From NCBI RefSeq assembly GCF_000382045.1, contig NZ_KB907475.1, positions 1 through 40,292 of the forward strand: DNA of 40,292 nucleotides. Direction: 5' to 3'. Source of the DNA: Variovorax atrisoli 110B. GTDB lineage: Bacteria; Pseudomonadota; Gammaproteobacteria; Burkholderiales; Burkholderiaceae_C. The position numbers and the translations under genes are program-made. Shown piece after piece: positions 1 through 9,820 of this stretch; the stretch's first letter is position 1; each line of letters begins with the position of its first letter. The notes under the pieces were generated by a model, which searched no databases, had not been told where the DNA came from, and saw only the letters and a list, made by a program, of their open reading frames with translations.

Positions 1-348
1 TCGGCGGTGCTCGAGGTGATGCGCGAGGATTTCGTGCGCACCGCGCGCGCCAAGGGCGTATCGCAGCGCATGGTGCTTTGGACGCACGTGCTGCGCAACG
101 CGATGATCCCGGTGATCACGGTCATGGGCATGCAGTTCTCGGAACTGCTGGCCGGCACGATCGTGGTGGAGAACGTGTTCTATCTTCCCGGCCTGGGCCG
201 GCTGATCTTCCAGGCCATCAGCAACCGCGACCTGATCGTGGTGCGCAACTGCGTGATGCTGCTGGCGGCCATGGTGGTCATCGTGAACTTCGTGGTCGAC
301 GTGCTCTACGCCGTCATCGACCCGCGCATCAAGGCCAGCGACATATGA
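1..348 (+). CDS. ABC peptide transporter permease, DppB/GsiC type (3' part only)
   Basis: The reading frame is open from the first base, so the 5' end lies outside the window; about 115 C-terminal residues remain. It shows the conserved cytoplasmic loop of binding-protein-dependent permeases (the EAA-type loop, here DFVRTARAKG followed by HVLRNAMIP), which contacts the ATPase. After it come two hydrophobic membrane segments and the family's typical ending (DVLYAVIDPRI). In this family (dipeptide, oligopeptide, nickel and glutathione importers) DppB-type proteins form one half of the inner-membrane channel. The stop codon overlaps the start of the next permease gene (ATGA), so the two are translationally coupled. 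The substrate cannot be read from this fragment. Confidence 0.93.
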   Translation, partial: SAVLEVMREDFVRTARAKGVSQRMVLWTHVLRNAMIPVITVMGMQFSELLAGTIVVENVFYLPGLGRLIFQAISNRDLIVVRNCVMLLAAMVVIVNFVVDVLYAVIDPRIKASDI

Positions 349-1244
349 GCGCCCTCACCCCGACCTCCGGCGCGCTGCCCGCAGCTCCCGCCGGCACCGC
401 CCTGAAGGCCCCCGGCTTCTGGCACCGCGCGCTGCGTCATCGCAGCTTCGTCATCGGCGGCGTGCTCGCCGCCTTGCTGGTGCTGGCCGCGCTGCTGTCC
501 TATGTATGGACGCCCTATTCGCCCTACGGCATGGACATGGCGAACAAGCTCCAGGCGCCGTCCGGTTCGCACTGGCTCGGCACAGACGCGTTCGGCCGCG
601 ACGTCGCTTCGCTGCTGCTCGTCGGTGCGCGCGCGTCCATCCTGGTGGGCGTGATCGCGGTCGGCATCGGGCTCGTGGTGGGTACGGCCCTCGGCCTGCT
701 CGCCGCGGCGAAGCGCGGCTGGGTCGAGGAAGCCATCATGCGGCTGGCCGATTTCTCGCTGGCCTTCCCCGCGATCCTGTCGGCCATCATGATGACGGCG
801 GTGTTCGGCGCGGGCATCGTCAACGCGATCATCGCGATCGGCATCTACAACATTCCGACCTTCGCGCGCATCACGCGCGCATCGGCCAACGCCATCTGGT
901 CGCGCGAGTACGTGGCCGCGGCACGCGCCTGCGGCAAGGGATCGTTCTCCATCACGATGCAGCACGTGCTGCCGAACATCTCCGCCGTGTTGATCGTGCA
1001 GATCACCATCCGCTTCGCCATCGCGATCCTGGCCGAGGCCGCCCTCTCCTACCTGGGCCTGGGCACACAGCCGCCGCAGCCTTCATGGGGTCGCATGCTC
1101 AGCGAAGCGCAGACCCTCATGTTCCAGCAGCCGCTGCTGGCCGTCTTCCCGGGCCTGGCGATCGCATTCGCGGTGCTGGGGCTGAACCTGCTGGGCGACG
1201 GCCTGCGTGACCTGCTCGATCCGCGCCTTGCGCGTGCTCGTTGA
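345..1244 (+). CDS. ABC peptide transporter permease, DppC/GsiD type
   Basis: A 299-residue inner-membrane protein, the second channel subunit of the importer. The start is the ATG in the ATGA overlap with the preceding permease. A hydrophobic segment follows a short cytoplasmic N-terminus (residues 40-60), then a periplasmic stretch ending in WLGTDAFGRDV, a hallmark of DppC/OppC proteins. Further membrane segments follow, with the EAA-type loop (EYVAAARACGKGSFSITMQHVLPN, split here by eye around AARACG) and the characteristic EAALSYLGLG ... PSWG motif near the C-terminus. Length is normal for the family. It belongs to the operon with the ATPases and binding proteins downstream. Confidence 0.95.
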   Translation: MSALTPTSGALPAAPAGTALKAPGFWHRALRHRSFVIGGVLAALLVLAALLSYVWTPYSPYGMDMANKLQAPSGSHWLGTDAFGRDVASLLLVGARASILVGVIAVGIGLVVGTALGLLAAAKRGWVEEAIMRLADFSLAFPAILSAIMMTAVFGAGIVNAIIAIGIYNIPTFARITRASANAIWSREYVAAARACGKGSFSITMQHVLPNISAVLIVQITIRFAIAILAEAALSYLGLGTQPPQPSWGRMLSEAQTLMFQQPLLAVFPGLAIAFAVLGLNLLGDGLRDLLDPRLARAR

Positions 1245-1278
1245 GGATTGCCGATGAACGAGCATTTCGAATGCCGGC

Positions 1279-1390
1279 GCAAGGACGCAGAGGGTGCGAA
1301 GGTTTCGCGAAGAGCACGAAAGAAAACCCGGGAGGTTTTCCGTGTTCTCCTTTCGCGACCTTTGCGTAGTTTTTGTCTTCCTTCTGCGTT
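1279..1390. repeat. Large imperfect inverted repeat between permease and ATPase genes
   Basis: Bases 1296-1330 and 1331-1365 are close to reverse complements around a central CCCGGG (1327-1332). Outer arms continue the symmetry less perfectly: GACGCAGAGG on the left against CCTTCTGCG on the right. The text (gcaaggacgcagag ... ctttgcgt ... cttctgcg) is of the kind seen as mobile intergenic palindromes in several proteobacteria; that last point is recollection, not a search. It lies inside an operon, so a folded transcript could slow or attenuate readthrough from the permeases into the ATPases. Confidence 0.6.
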
Positions 1391-1423
1391 CGGCTGTCCG
1401 ATCCCGACCCCGCTGTCCTGACC

Positions 1424-2418
1424 ATGCCTCTCCTCGAAGTCAACAACCTCCAGATCGGCCTGCAGACACAGCGTGGGCCGGCGCAGGCCGTGCGCGGCAT
1501 TTCGTTCTCGCTGGAGCGCGGCGAGACGCTGGGCATCGTCGGCGAATCGGGCTGCGGCAAGTCGATCACGGTGATGTCGCTCATGGGCCTGCTGCCTGCG
1601 ACCGCGAAGGTCTCGGGGAGCATCCGCTTCGACGGCACCGAGCTCGTCGGCCTGCCCGAGAAGAAGATGTGCGAGATCCGCGGCAACCGCATCGGCATGA
1701 TCTTCCAGGAGCCGATGACGGCACTGAACCCGGTGCACACCATTGCGCGCCAGGTCGGCGAGCCGCTGCGGCTGCATCGCGGGCTCACCAAGGAGCAGGC
1801 CCGCAAGGAGGCGCTGAACCTGCTGGAACGCGTGGGCATTCCCGATGCCGCCTCGCGCCTCGATGCGTACCCGCACCAGTTCTCCGGCGGCCAGCGCCAG
1901 CGCATCGGCATCGCGATGGCGCTCGCATGCGGGCCCGACCTGCTCATCGCCGACGAGCCGACCACCGCGCTCGACGTGACGATCCAGAAGCAGGTGCTCG
2001 ACCTGATCCAGGGCCTGGTCAAGGAAATGGGCATGGCGCTGATCCTGATCTCGCACGACCTGGGCGTGATCGCCAACAGCGTGAAGCGCATGCTGGTGAT
2101 GTATGGCGGCAGCGCAGTGGAGAGCGGTCCGACCGACACGGTCTTCGCCGGCCGCGCGCATCCCTACACGCGCGGCCTGTTCGCCGCGCGCCCCGCCATC
2201 GGCGCGGTGCGCGCGGGCCGGCTGCCGACCATCCGCGGCAGCGTGCCCGAGCTGGTCGACATGCCGCGCGGCTGTGCATTCGCCGGCCGCTGCGCCCACA
2301 CCATCGACCTGTGCCAGAGCACGCGTCCGCGCGAGACGCTGCTGCCCGGCGAGCACGTGGTGCGCTGCCTGCGGCTCGGAGAAATCGCCGCATCCACCGC
2401 AAGGACCGCCACCGCCTC

Positions 2419-2422
<4 letters not shown>
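1424..2422 (+). CDS. ABC peptide transporter ATPase, DppD/OppD type
   Basis: A 332-residue ATP-hydrolysing subunit. An in-frame upstream start at 1373 would add 17 residues unlike the family; the ATG at 1424 (MPLLEVNNLQ) matches family N-termini. Walker A is GESGCGKS at residues 40-47. The signature is FSGGQRQRIGIAMALA and Walker B is LLIADEPTTALD. The C-terminus carries the oligopeptide-type extension with the Cys pair in CAFAGRCAHTIDLC, typical of DppD/OppD. It pairs with the next ATPase to power the importer. The stop overlaps the next start (ATGA), which fits equal expression of the two. Confidence 0.96.
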
Positions 2423-3252
<830 letters not shown>

Positions 3253-3367
3253 GCTGACATCGAAGCGTCGCTCATCCTGCTTAGGATGAGTGGGTCATAA
3301 GCATCTGGTTGCGCACCTGCGCGCCGTCGCGGATGATGCCTGCCCCCTGTTTCGAGGACTCCGCTTC

Positions 3368-4861
3368 ATGCTCAAAAGACGCACCCTGCTCGCCACCGGC
3401 GCCGCAGCCCTGACACCGCTGGCCCTGCCGACGCTCGCGCTGGCGCAGAAGAGAAAGGATGCGCTGGTCATCGGTCTCACGCTGGAACCCACTGGGCTGG
3501 ACCCCACGGCCAAGGCCGGCGCGGAGATCGCAGAGGTGGTGCTCTACACCGTCTTCGAGACCCTCACCAAGATCAACTCCGACGGCAGCGTCACGCCGCT
3601 CTTGGCCGAAAGCTGGGAAATCTCGCCCGACCTGAAGACGCTCACCTTCAAGCTGCGGCGCGGCGTGAAGTTCCAGAACGGCGAGCCCTTCAACGCGCAG
3701 AGCGTGAAGTTCTCTTTCGACCGCGCGGCGGCCGCCAACAGCACCAACAAGGACAAGCGAACCTTCACCAACATCGCCACGCAGGTGGTCGACGAGCACA
3801 CGGTGGTGCTGATCACCAAGGAGATCGAGCCCGACCTGCTGTTCCTGCTCGGGCAGGCCTCGGCCATCATCGTCGAGCCCAAGACAGTGGAGACCAACGC
3901 CACCAGGCCCGTCGGCACCGGCCCCTACCGGCTCGACAACTGGGCCAAGGGCTCGAGCATCGTGCTCGCCAAGTGGGACGGCTGGCGCAACGCCGACTCG
4001 GTGCAGATCCGCAAGGCCAGCTTCCGCTTCATCTCCGAACCGGCGGCGCAGACCACCGCGCTGCTCTCGGGCGACGTCGACCTGTTCCCGCACGCATCGG
4101 TGTCGCGCAGCCTGCCGCAGTTCCAGAACGACAAGCGCTTCCAGGTGGTGTTCAACGCCTCGCGCGGCAAGACCATCCTCGCCATCAACAACAGGCGCAA
4201 GCCGCTGGACGACGTGCGCGTGCGCCGAGCGATCTCCGCGGCCATCGACCGCAAGGCAGTGATCGAAGCCGCCGCCGACGGCCGGGGCATTCCCATCGGC
4301 AGCCACTACGTGCCGGGCGCGCCTGGCTACATCGATACCACGGGCATCAACGCCTACGACGTCGAGAAGGCGAAGAGGCTGCTGGCCGAGGCGGGCGTGA
4401 AGACGCCGCTCGAGCTCGAATTGGTGCTGCCGCCTCCGCCCTACGCGCGCCAGGGCGGCGAGCTCATCGCCGCGCAGCTCGCCAAGGTCGGCATCGTCGC
4501 GAAGATCCAGAACGTCGAATGGGCGCAGTGGATCAGCGGCACCTACGGCAACAAGAACTACGACCTCTCGCTGATCCTGCACGTCGAGCCTTTCGACCTC
4601 GTCAACTACACCAAGCCCGACTACTACTGGGGCTACCAGTCGGCGAAGTTCAACGAGGTCTTCGAGAAGGCGCGCAACGCGGCGCGCCCGGCCGACCGCC
4701 TGCGCTACCTGGGCGACGCCCAGCGGCTGCTGGCGGAAGACGCGGCCAACGTGTTCCTGTACCAGCCGCAGTTCATCACCGTGGCCGGACGCAACCTGCG
4801 CGGGCTGTGGAAGGACACGCCGATCTTCGTGAACGACATCGCGTCCCTGTCCTGGGCCTGA
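3368..4861 (+). CDS. Periplasmic peptide-binding protein (SBP_bac_5 family), copy 1
   Basis: A 497-residue exported solute-binding protein. The chosen ATG gives MLKRRTLLATG, a signal peptide with a twin arginine, a hydrophobic core and cleavage after about ALA (residue 26); longer in-frame starts would bury the signal. The mature part shows family 5 landmarks: LEPTGLDP, LLAESWEISPDL, the LRRGVKFQNGEPFNA region, and GTGPYRL. It captures peptides or related solutes and delivers them to the permeases encoded just upstream. A near twin follows directly. The substrate is unknown; the neighbouring amidase hints at an amide or peptide. Confidence 0.95.
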   Translation: MLKRRTLLATGAAALTPLALPTLALAQKRKDALVIGLTLEPTGLDPTAKAGAEIAEVVLYTVFETLTKINSDGSVTPLLAESWEISPDLKTLTFKLRRGVKFQNGEPFNAQSVKFSFDRAAAANSTNKDKRTFTNIATQVVDEHTVVLITKEIEPDLLFLLGQASAIIVEPKTVETNATRPVGTGPYRLDNWAKGSSIVLAKWDGWRNADSVQIRKASFRFISEPAAQTTALLSGDVDLFPHASVSRSLPQFQNDKRFQVVFNASRGKTILAINNRRKPLDDVRVRRAISAAIDRKAVIEAAADGRGIPIGSHYVPGAPGYIDTTGINAYDVEKAKRLLAEAGVKTPLELELVLPPPPYARQGGELIAAQLAKVGIVAKIQNVEWAQWISGTYGNKNYDLSLILHVEPFDLVNYTKPDYYWGYQSAKFNEVFEKARNAARPADRLRYLGDAQRLLAEDAANVFLYQPQFITVAGRNLRGLWKDTPIFVNDIASLSWA

Positions 4862-5099
4862 GCCCGGCGCGCCTCTGCCGCAGCCGCTGCAGGGCACTAC
4901 GGGAAGCTCCCGAGTAAAAACCGGCCCGCGGGCCGCGCGGCGGCGCGCCCTCTGCATGAAAATGGCCGATCGCGCAGGTGGCATCTTTCGTGCTGCGTGT
5001 CGTGTCTTTCGCGGTGCCGCGCCTCCCTTCGGGGCACGGCGCGCGCCGCAGCAGTCGTCCGCCATTCGAACCTGGCATGTTTTTCCGGAGATCACACGT

Positions 5100-6587
5100 A
5101 TGCTGAACCGTCGCACCCTCCTTGCCTCCGCCGGCGCAACCGTTGCGCTGGCCAGCCCGCTCGCCGCCGTGGCGCAGGGCAGGAAGGACGCCATCGTGAT
5201 CGGCATGGCGCTCGAGCCGCCGGGGCTGGACCCGACCACCGGCGCCGCGGCCGCCATCGCCGAGGTGGTGCAGTACAACATCCTCGAGACGCTCACCAAG
5301 ATCAATTCCGACGGCAGCGTCACGCCGCTGTTGGCCGAGAGCTGGGAGATCTCCCCCGACCTCAAGACCTACACCTTCAAGCTGAAGCGCGGCGTGAAGT
5401 ACCAGAACGGCGAGCCCTTCAACGCGGCCGCGGTCAAGTTCTCGTTCGACCGCGCCGGCAGCGAGAAGAGCACAAACAAGGACAAGCGCACCTTCTCCAA
5501 CCTCAGCACGCAGGTGGTCGACGACTACACGGTGGTCATCATCAACAAGGAGATCGACCCCGACCTACCCTTCGTGCTGGGCCAGGCCACAGCCGTCATC
5601 GTCGAGCCCAAGAGCGCCGACGGCAACGCCACCAAGCCGGTCGGCACCGGCCCCTACAAGCTCGACAACTGGGCCAAGGGCTCGTCGATCACGCTGAGCA
5701 AGTGGGAAGGCTTCCGCAGCCCGGCCACCGCGAAGATCAACAAGGTCACCTTCCGCTTCATCTCCGACACGGCCGCGCAGGCCGCGGCCATGCTCTCGGG
5801 CGACATCGACGTGTTCCCGCGCATCGGCACGCGCGTGGTGCAGCAGTTCAAGATGAACCCGCAGTTCCAGGTGATCCTGGCCGGTTCGCGCGCCAAGACC
5901 ATCCTGTCGATCAACAACAAGAGGAAGCCGCTGGACGATGTTCGCGTGCGCCGCGCCATCCTCGCGGCCATCGACCGCAAGGCCTTCATCGAAGGCGCAG
6001 CCGACGGCTTCGGCGTGCCCATCGGCAGCCACTACGTGCCGGGCGCGGCGGGCTATGTCGACACCACCGGCATCAACCCCTTCGACATCGAGAAGGCCAA
6101 GAAGCTGCTGGCCGAGGCCGGCGTGAAGACGCCGCTCGAACTGAAGATGACGCTGCCGCCGCCGCCGTACGCACGCCAGGGCGGCGAGGTGATCGTGGCG
6201 CAGCTGGCCAAGATCGGCATCGTGGTGAAGGTGCAGAACGTCGAGTGGGCCCAGTGGCTCAGCGGCACCTACGGCAACAAGGACTACGACCTGTCGATCG
6301 TGTCGCACGTGGAGCCCTTCGACCTCGGCAACTACGCCAAGCCCGACTACTACTGGGGCTACCAGTCGAAGGCCTTCGACACGCTGTTCGACAAGATCAA
6401 GACCACCGCCAACGCCACCGAGCGCAACAAGCTGCTGGGCGACGCACAGAAGATGCTGGCCACCGATGCGGCCAACGGGTTCCTGTACCAGCCGCAGTTC
6501 CCGACCGTCGCGAAGAAGAACGTGAAGGGCATCTGGAAAGAGAACCCCATCTTCGTGAACGACCTCTCCGCACTGTCGTGGAGTTGA
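5100..6587 (+). CDS. Periplasmic peptide-binding protein (SBP_bac_5 family), copy 2
   Basis: A 495-residue paralogue of the preceding binding protein. The start (MLNRRTLLASAG) lies about 10 bases behind a GGAG ribosome-binding site and gives an RR-containing signal peptide cleaved near AVAQ. The two proteins share long identical blocks through their whole length, for example TLTKINSDGSVTPLLAES, LPPPPYARQGGE and KPDYYWGYQS, so they arose by tandem duplication. They differ in scattered positions rather than in one domain, for instance DLFPHASVSR against DVFPRIGTRV. The second copy may widen the substrate range or raise the dosage. A repeat element follows immediately after the stop. Confidence 0.95.
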   Translation: MLNRRTLLASAGATVALASPLAAVAQGRKDAIVIGMALEPPGLDPTTGAAAAIAEVVQYNILETLTKINSDGSVTPLLAESWEISPDLKTYTFKLKRGVKYQNGEPFNAAAVKFSFDRAGSEKSTNKDKRTFSNLSTQVVDDYTVVIINKEIDPDLPFVLGQATAVIVEPKSADGNATKPVGTGPYKLDNWAKGSSITLSKWEGFRSPATAKINKVTFRFISDTAAQAAAMLSGDIDVFPRIGTRVVQQFKMNPQFQVILAGSRAKTILSINNKRKPLDDVRVRRAILAAIDRKAFIEGAADGFGVPIGSHYVPGAAGYVDTTGINPFDIEKAKKLLAEAGVKTPLELKMTLPPPPYARQGGEVIVAQLAKIGIVVKVQNVEWAQWLSGTYGNKDYDLSIVSHVEPFDLGNYAKPDYYWGYQSKAFDTLFDKIKTTANATERNKLLGDAQKMLATDAANGFLYQPQFPTVAKKNVKGIWKENPIFVNDLSALSWS

Positions 6588-6589
6588 TG

Positions 6590-6682
6590 AGGCTCGCCCC
6601 CAGGCTTCGCGCACTTCGTGTCGCTTCGCCAACCCCCTGCCGGGGGCAACACCGGCGGCCCGGCAAAGCCGGTTCCACGGTG
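6590..6682 (+). repeat. Post-stop repeat, copy A
   Basis: About 93 bp beginning right after the stop of the second binding protein. It contains CCCCCAGGCTTCGCGCACTT, GTGTCGCTTCGCC, a small hairpin CCCCCTGCCGGGGG and a second one CCGGCAAAGCCGG, and ends in CCACGGTG. The same order of blocks occurs at 10220-10311, on the minus strand at 22082-22173, and shortened at 25078-25145. Confidence 0.85.
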
Positions 6683-6752
6683 CCACGAAGGAGCCATGGG
6701 CATCTCGTGCGCTGCGAATCGCTCGGAATGCAGAGCTTGAGCGAGTGAAGCA

Positions 6753-8165
6753 ATGTCCGATGCCGCCTTGCTGAGCAGTCTTTCCGCGCAGGAGCTTTCC
6801 GCCGCCTACCGCGACCGCAAGCTCTCGCCGGTCGAGGTCACGCAGGACGTGATCGCGCAGGTGGAGCGCTGGGAGCCGCATCTGCAGGCCACCTGGCTCT
6901 TCAGGCCCGAGGCTGCGCTCGAACAGGCGTGGGCCTCGGAGGCGCGCTGGCTGCGCGGCGATGCGCGCGGGCCGCTGGACGGGGTGCCGGCCACCATCAA
7001 GGAAAACATCGCGACGCGCGGCGACCCGATGCCGGCAGGCACCGCCGCCGTCGACCTGAAGCCCGCGACTGCGGATGCACCGCCCGCGGCGCGCCTGAAG
7101 GAAGCCGGCGCGGTGATCGTGAGCAAGACCACGATGCCGGACTACGGCATGCTGTCGTCGGGTCTCTCCAGCTTCCACACGCTGGCGCGCAACCCGTGGG
7201 ACCTGCGCCTGACGCCCGGCGGCTCGAGCGCGGGTGCCGGTGCGGCTGCAGCGGCCGGCTACGGCCCGCTGCACCTGGGCACCGACATCGGCGGCTCGCT
7301 GCGCCTGCCCGCGAGCTGGTGCGGCGTCTTCACGCTCAAGCCCAGCCTGGGACGCGTTCCCATCGATCCGCCCTACATGGGCCGCGCGGCAGGGCCGATG
7401 ACGCGCACCGTGGGCGACGCGGCACTGCTGATGCAGGTGCTGTCGAAGCCCGATGCGCGCGACAGCATGGGCCTGCCGCCGCAGGACATCGCCTGGGCGA
7501 GCTTCGACGTCGCGCCCGACCATCTGCGCGGCCTGCGCTTCGGCCTGCTGCTCGACGCGGGCTGCGGGCTGGCGGTGGAGCCAGAGATCCAGGCAGCGGT
7601 CGAGCAGGCTGCGCGCCTGCTGGAGAAGGCGGGCGCCGTCATCGAGCCGATGCAGCCCTTCATGTCGCAGGCCATGCTCGACGGCATGGACCACTTCTGG
7701 CGCATGCGCTCGCTGGTGGACATGAAGAGCCTGCGCGCCGACCAGCGCGCGAAGGTGCTGCCCTACATCCGCGAATGGGCCGAGAGCGCGGCGGAGTTCA
7801 GCGGCGAGCACGTGTTCCGCGGCTTCAGCCAGTTCCATGCGACGCGCGTGGCCGCCGTGAGCGCCTGCGCGCGCTTCGACTACGTGATCTCGCCCGTGTC
7901 GCCCAACATGCCGGCCGCGGCCGAGGCGCCCTCGCCCACCAACGACCCGCTGCGACCACTGGAGCACATCGGCTTCACCGTGCCCTTCAACATGTCGGAG
8001 CAGCCGGCCGCCTCGGTGAACTGCGGGTACTCGGCTTCGGGCCTGCCGATCGGGCTGCAGATCGCCGGCCAGCGCTTCGACGATCTCGGCGTGCTGCGCG
8101 TGGCACGCGCCTTCGAGCAGATCCGCGAACCGCAACGGCCCTGGCCCCTGCCGCCCGGCCGCTAG
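6753..8165 (+). CDS. Amidase-signature family hydrolase
   Basis: A 470-residue cytoplasmic amidase. The Ser-cisSer-Lys triad is visible: Lys83 in ATIKEN, cis-Ser158 in TPGGSSAGAG and nucleophile Ser182 in GTDIGGSLRLP. The spacing of 24 residues between the serines is that of the family. Members hydrolyse amide bonds of very different substrates (acetamide-like compounds, amino-acid amides, Glu-tRNA intermediates). No GatB or GatC lies nearby and the protein is not closely GatA-like, so a catabolic role is more likely. It lies behind the peptide importer, with a 93-bp repeat between, and may act on an imported amide. Its stop is 9 bp from the convergent YitT-type gene. Confidence 0.92.
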   Translation: MSDAALLSSLSAQELSAAYRDRKLSPVEVTQDVIAQVERWEPHLQATWLFRPEAALEQAWASEARWLRGDARGPLDGVPATIKENIATRGDPMPAGTAAVDLKPATADAPPAARLKEAGAVIVSKTTMPDYGMLSSGLSSFHTLARNPWDLRLTPGGSSAGAGAAAAAGYGPLHLGTDIGGSLRLPASWCGVFTLKPSLGRVPIDPPYMGRAAGPMTRTVGDAALLMQVLSKPDARDSMGLPPQDIAWASFDVAPDHLRGLRFGLLLDAGCGLAVEPEIQAAVEQAARLLEKAGAVIEPMQPFMSQAMLDGMDHFWRMRSLVDMKSLRADQRAKVLPYIREWAESAAEFSGEHVFRGFSQFHATRVAAVSACARFDYVISPVSPNMPAAAEAPSPTNDPLRPLEHIGFTVPFNMSEQPAASVNCGYSASGLPIGLQIAGQRFDDLGVLRVARAFEQIREPQRPWPLPPGR

Positions 8166-8174
8166 CGGAGCACC

Positions 8175-8804
8175 TCAGGTCGCCGCATAGCGCCCGGGCT
8201 TGTGGTTGATCCAGAGAAAGAGCCCCATCACCACCGCGGCCAGAACCGACCAGCCCACCCGCTGCGGCGGGATCACGCACAGGGCGAGCAGCACCACCGT
8301 GCAGTCGATGCCGATCTGCACCTTGCCGGCCGGCCAGCCGCGCTTTTCCTGCAGGTAGAGCGTGAGCACCGTCGCGCCGCCCAGGCTGGCGCGGTGGCGG
8401 GCGAGGAACAGGCAGCCGGTGCCCAGCATCAGGCCGCCAAGCACGGCCGCGAAGGCCGGGTGCAGCGAATAGATGGACAGGTAGCGCGGCGCCAGGTCGG
8501 TCATCACCGAGAGCAGCGCTATGGCAGAGAAGGTCTTGAGCGTGAACGCCCGGCCCATGTGGCGCCAGGCGAACCAGTAGAACGGCAGGTTGACCAGGAA
8601 GAACAGCTTGCCGAAGCTCGCGCCGGTGGCGTAGTGCAGCAGGAACGCGACGCCGGCCGTGCCGCCGGTGAGCAGGCCGGCCTGCCCGAAAAGCATCATC
8701 GCGATGGCGACGAAGAGCGTGCCCGAGAAGATGGCCTGCGCGTCGTCGAAGCGGGTGTGCCGCAGCAGGTTCGGCGGGGAGGTCGTGGGAGGTGGCGCAT
8801 CCAT
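8175..8804 (-). CDS. YitT-family integral membrane protein
   Basis: A 209-residue membrane protein with about five or six hydrophobic segments. The pattern fits the YitT/DUF161 family: an N-terminal segment (AIFSGTLFVAIAMMLFGQAG), the conserved glycine-rich turn GGTAGVAFLLHYATG, then LVNLPFYWFAW, and a later GLMLGTGCLFLARHRASLGG. The role of this family is not settled; some members have been linked to transport. Only the shorter, membrane half of the typical Bacillus protein is present, which is usual in proteobacteria. It is convergent with the amidase and lies downstream of the LysR gene on the same strand. Confidence 0.85.
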   Translation of the reverse strand: MDAPPPTTSPPNLLRHTRFDDAQAIFSGTLFVAIAMMLFGQAGLLTGGTAGVAFLLHYATGASFGKLFFLVNLPFYWFAWRHMGRAFTLKTFSAIALLSVMTDLAPRYLSIYSLHPAFAAVLGGLMLGTGCLFLARHRASLGGATVLTLYLQEKRGWPAGKVQIGIDCTVVLLALCVIPPQRVGWSVLAAVVMGLFLWINHKPGRYAAT

Positions 8805-8847
8805 GGCGGGGGTGACGCAAATCCCGCGCCACCCCTGGCGCGGTTCG

Positions 8848-9708
8848 TCACATCAAGTGCGTGGCCAGCATTTCCCTCGCCCGGGTCACGAAGGCGGTCT
8901 CGCCCTTGCGCCCCGCCAGGAACTGGAACGCGACGCGCGGCAGCGCCGGCAGGCCGTGCGGGGTCGCCAGCCGCGTCACGCCGTCGCTGATGGCGGACTC
9001 GTTCAGGCAGGCCACGCCCAGCCCCGCCGCCAGTGCCGACTGAAGCCCCGCGACGCCCGAGGCGACATGCGCCAGCGCATAGGGCACGCGCCGGCGCCGC
9101 AGCAGCGACACGGTGAACTGGTGCAGCGAGCAGGTGTCGGGCAGGGCCAGCAGCCGCAGCGGCTCCCCGCGCACCAGCCGCATGCCCTCCGCACCGAGCC
9201 ACACCAGCGATTCGCGCCTGAGCACCGCGCCCCGCGCCTCCGGCACGGAGGCTCCGGCGATGTTCATCGCGATGCCCACGTCGAAATCGCCGTGCGCATA
9301 GGCCGAGCGCAACGCGTCGCTCTTGAGGATGGTGACGTGCAGCCGCACCCGGGGATAGCTCTCGCCGAGCCGTCCCAGCAGCCGCGTGAGGTCGCCGGGC
9401 CGGAAGTAGTCGGTGACGGCCAGCCGCAGCTCGCCCTCCAGCGTCTCGCCATGCAGGTCGCGGAAAGCCTCGTCGCTCAGCGCCAGGATGCGCCGCGCAT
9501 AGCCCAGCAGCCGCACGCCCGCCTCGGTGGGCGCCACGCCCGCCTTGCTGCGCGTGAGCAGCGACTGCCCCGCGCGCTCTTCCAGCTTGCGGATCTGCTC
9601 GCTCACCGACGACTGCGAGAGGAAGACGCGTGGCGCGGCCGCCGTGAGGCTGCCCGCGTCGACGACCGCGGCCAGGGTGCGCAATTGCTCCAGGTCGAAT
9701 CCCTGCAT
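8848..9708 (-). CDS. LysR-family transcriptional regulator
   Basis: A 286-residue regulator. The N-terminal winged helix-turn-helix is clear (LEQLRTLAAVVDAGSLTAAA, then SSVSEQIRKLEERAG and LLTRSKAGVAPTEAG), followed by a substrate-binding-like effector domain (GELRLAVTDYF ...). It is transcribed away from the tautomerase-fold gene, with 112 bp between start codons. By the usual LysR arrangement it may control that gene and itself, and possibly the YitT-type gene behind it. The effector is not evident. Confidence 0.92.
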   Translation of the reverse strand: MQGFDLEQLRTLAAVVDAGSLTAAAPRVFLSQSSVSEQIRKLEERAGQSLLTRSKAGVAPTEAGVRLLGYARRILALSDEAFRDLHGETLEGELRLAVTDYFRPGDLTRLLGRLGESYPRVRLHVTILKSDALRSAYAHGDFDVGIAMNIAGASVPEARGAVLRRESLVWLGAEGMRLVRGEPLRLLALPDTCSLHQFTVSLLRRRRVPYALAHVASGVAGLQSALAAGLGVACLNESAISDGVTRLATPHGLPALPRVAFQFLAGRKGETAFVTRAREMLATHLM

Positions 9709-9714
9709 CGTTGA

Positions 9715-9735
9715 TCCATCCGTTTATCCGATGGA
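9715..9735. promoter_or_regulatory. Candidate LysR operator (inverted repeat)
   Basis: TCCATC (9715-9720) and GATGGA (9730-9735) form a perfect 6-bp inverted repeat with a 9-bp spacer, between the divergent LysR and tautomerase-fold genes. Size and position fit a LysR-type binding site close to the regulator's own start. A weaker pair, GATTG (9761-9765) and CAATC (9780-9784), lies nearer the tautomerase gene. Binding is inferred only. Confidence 0.45.
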
Positions 9736-9820
9736 ACGCATCATATCTTCCCGCTTTTCCGATTGCCTGGCGGTTCCCACAATCACCCCATCGACAACCC
9801 ATTCATCCAAGGAGTCCGCC

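Noticed and set aside
3281..5365. Long minus-strand frame opposite the binding proteins
   Set aside because: The product has no domain features and lies antisense to two unmistakable SBP family proteins.
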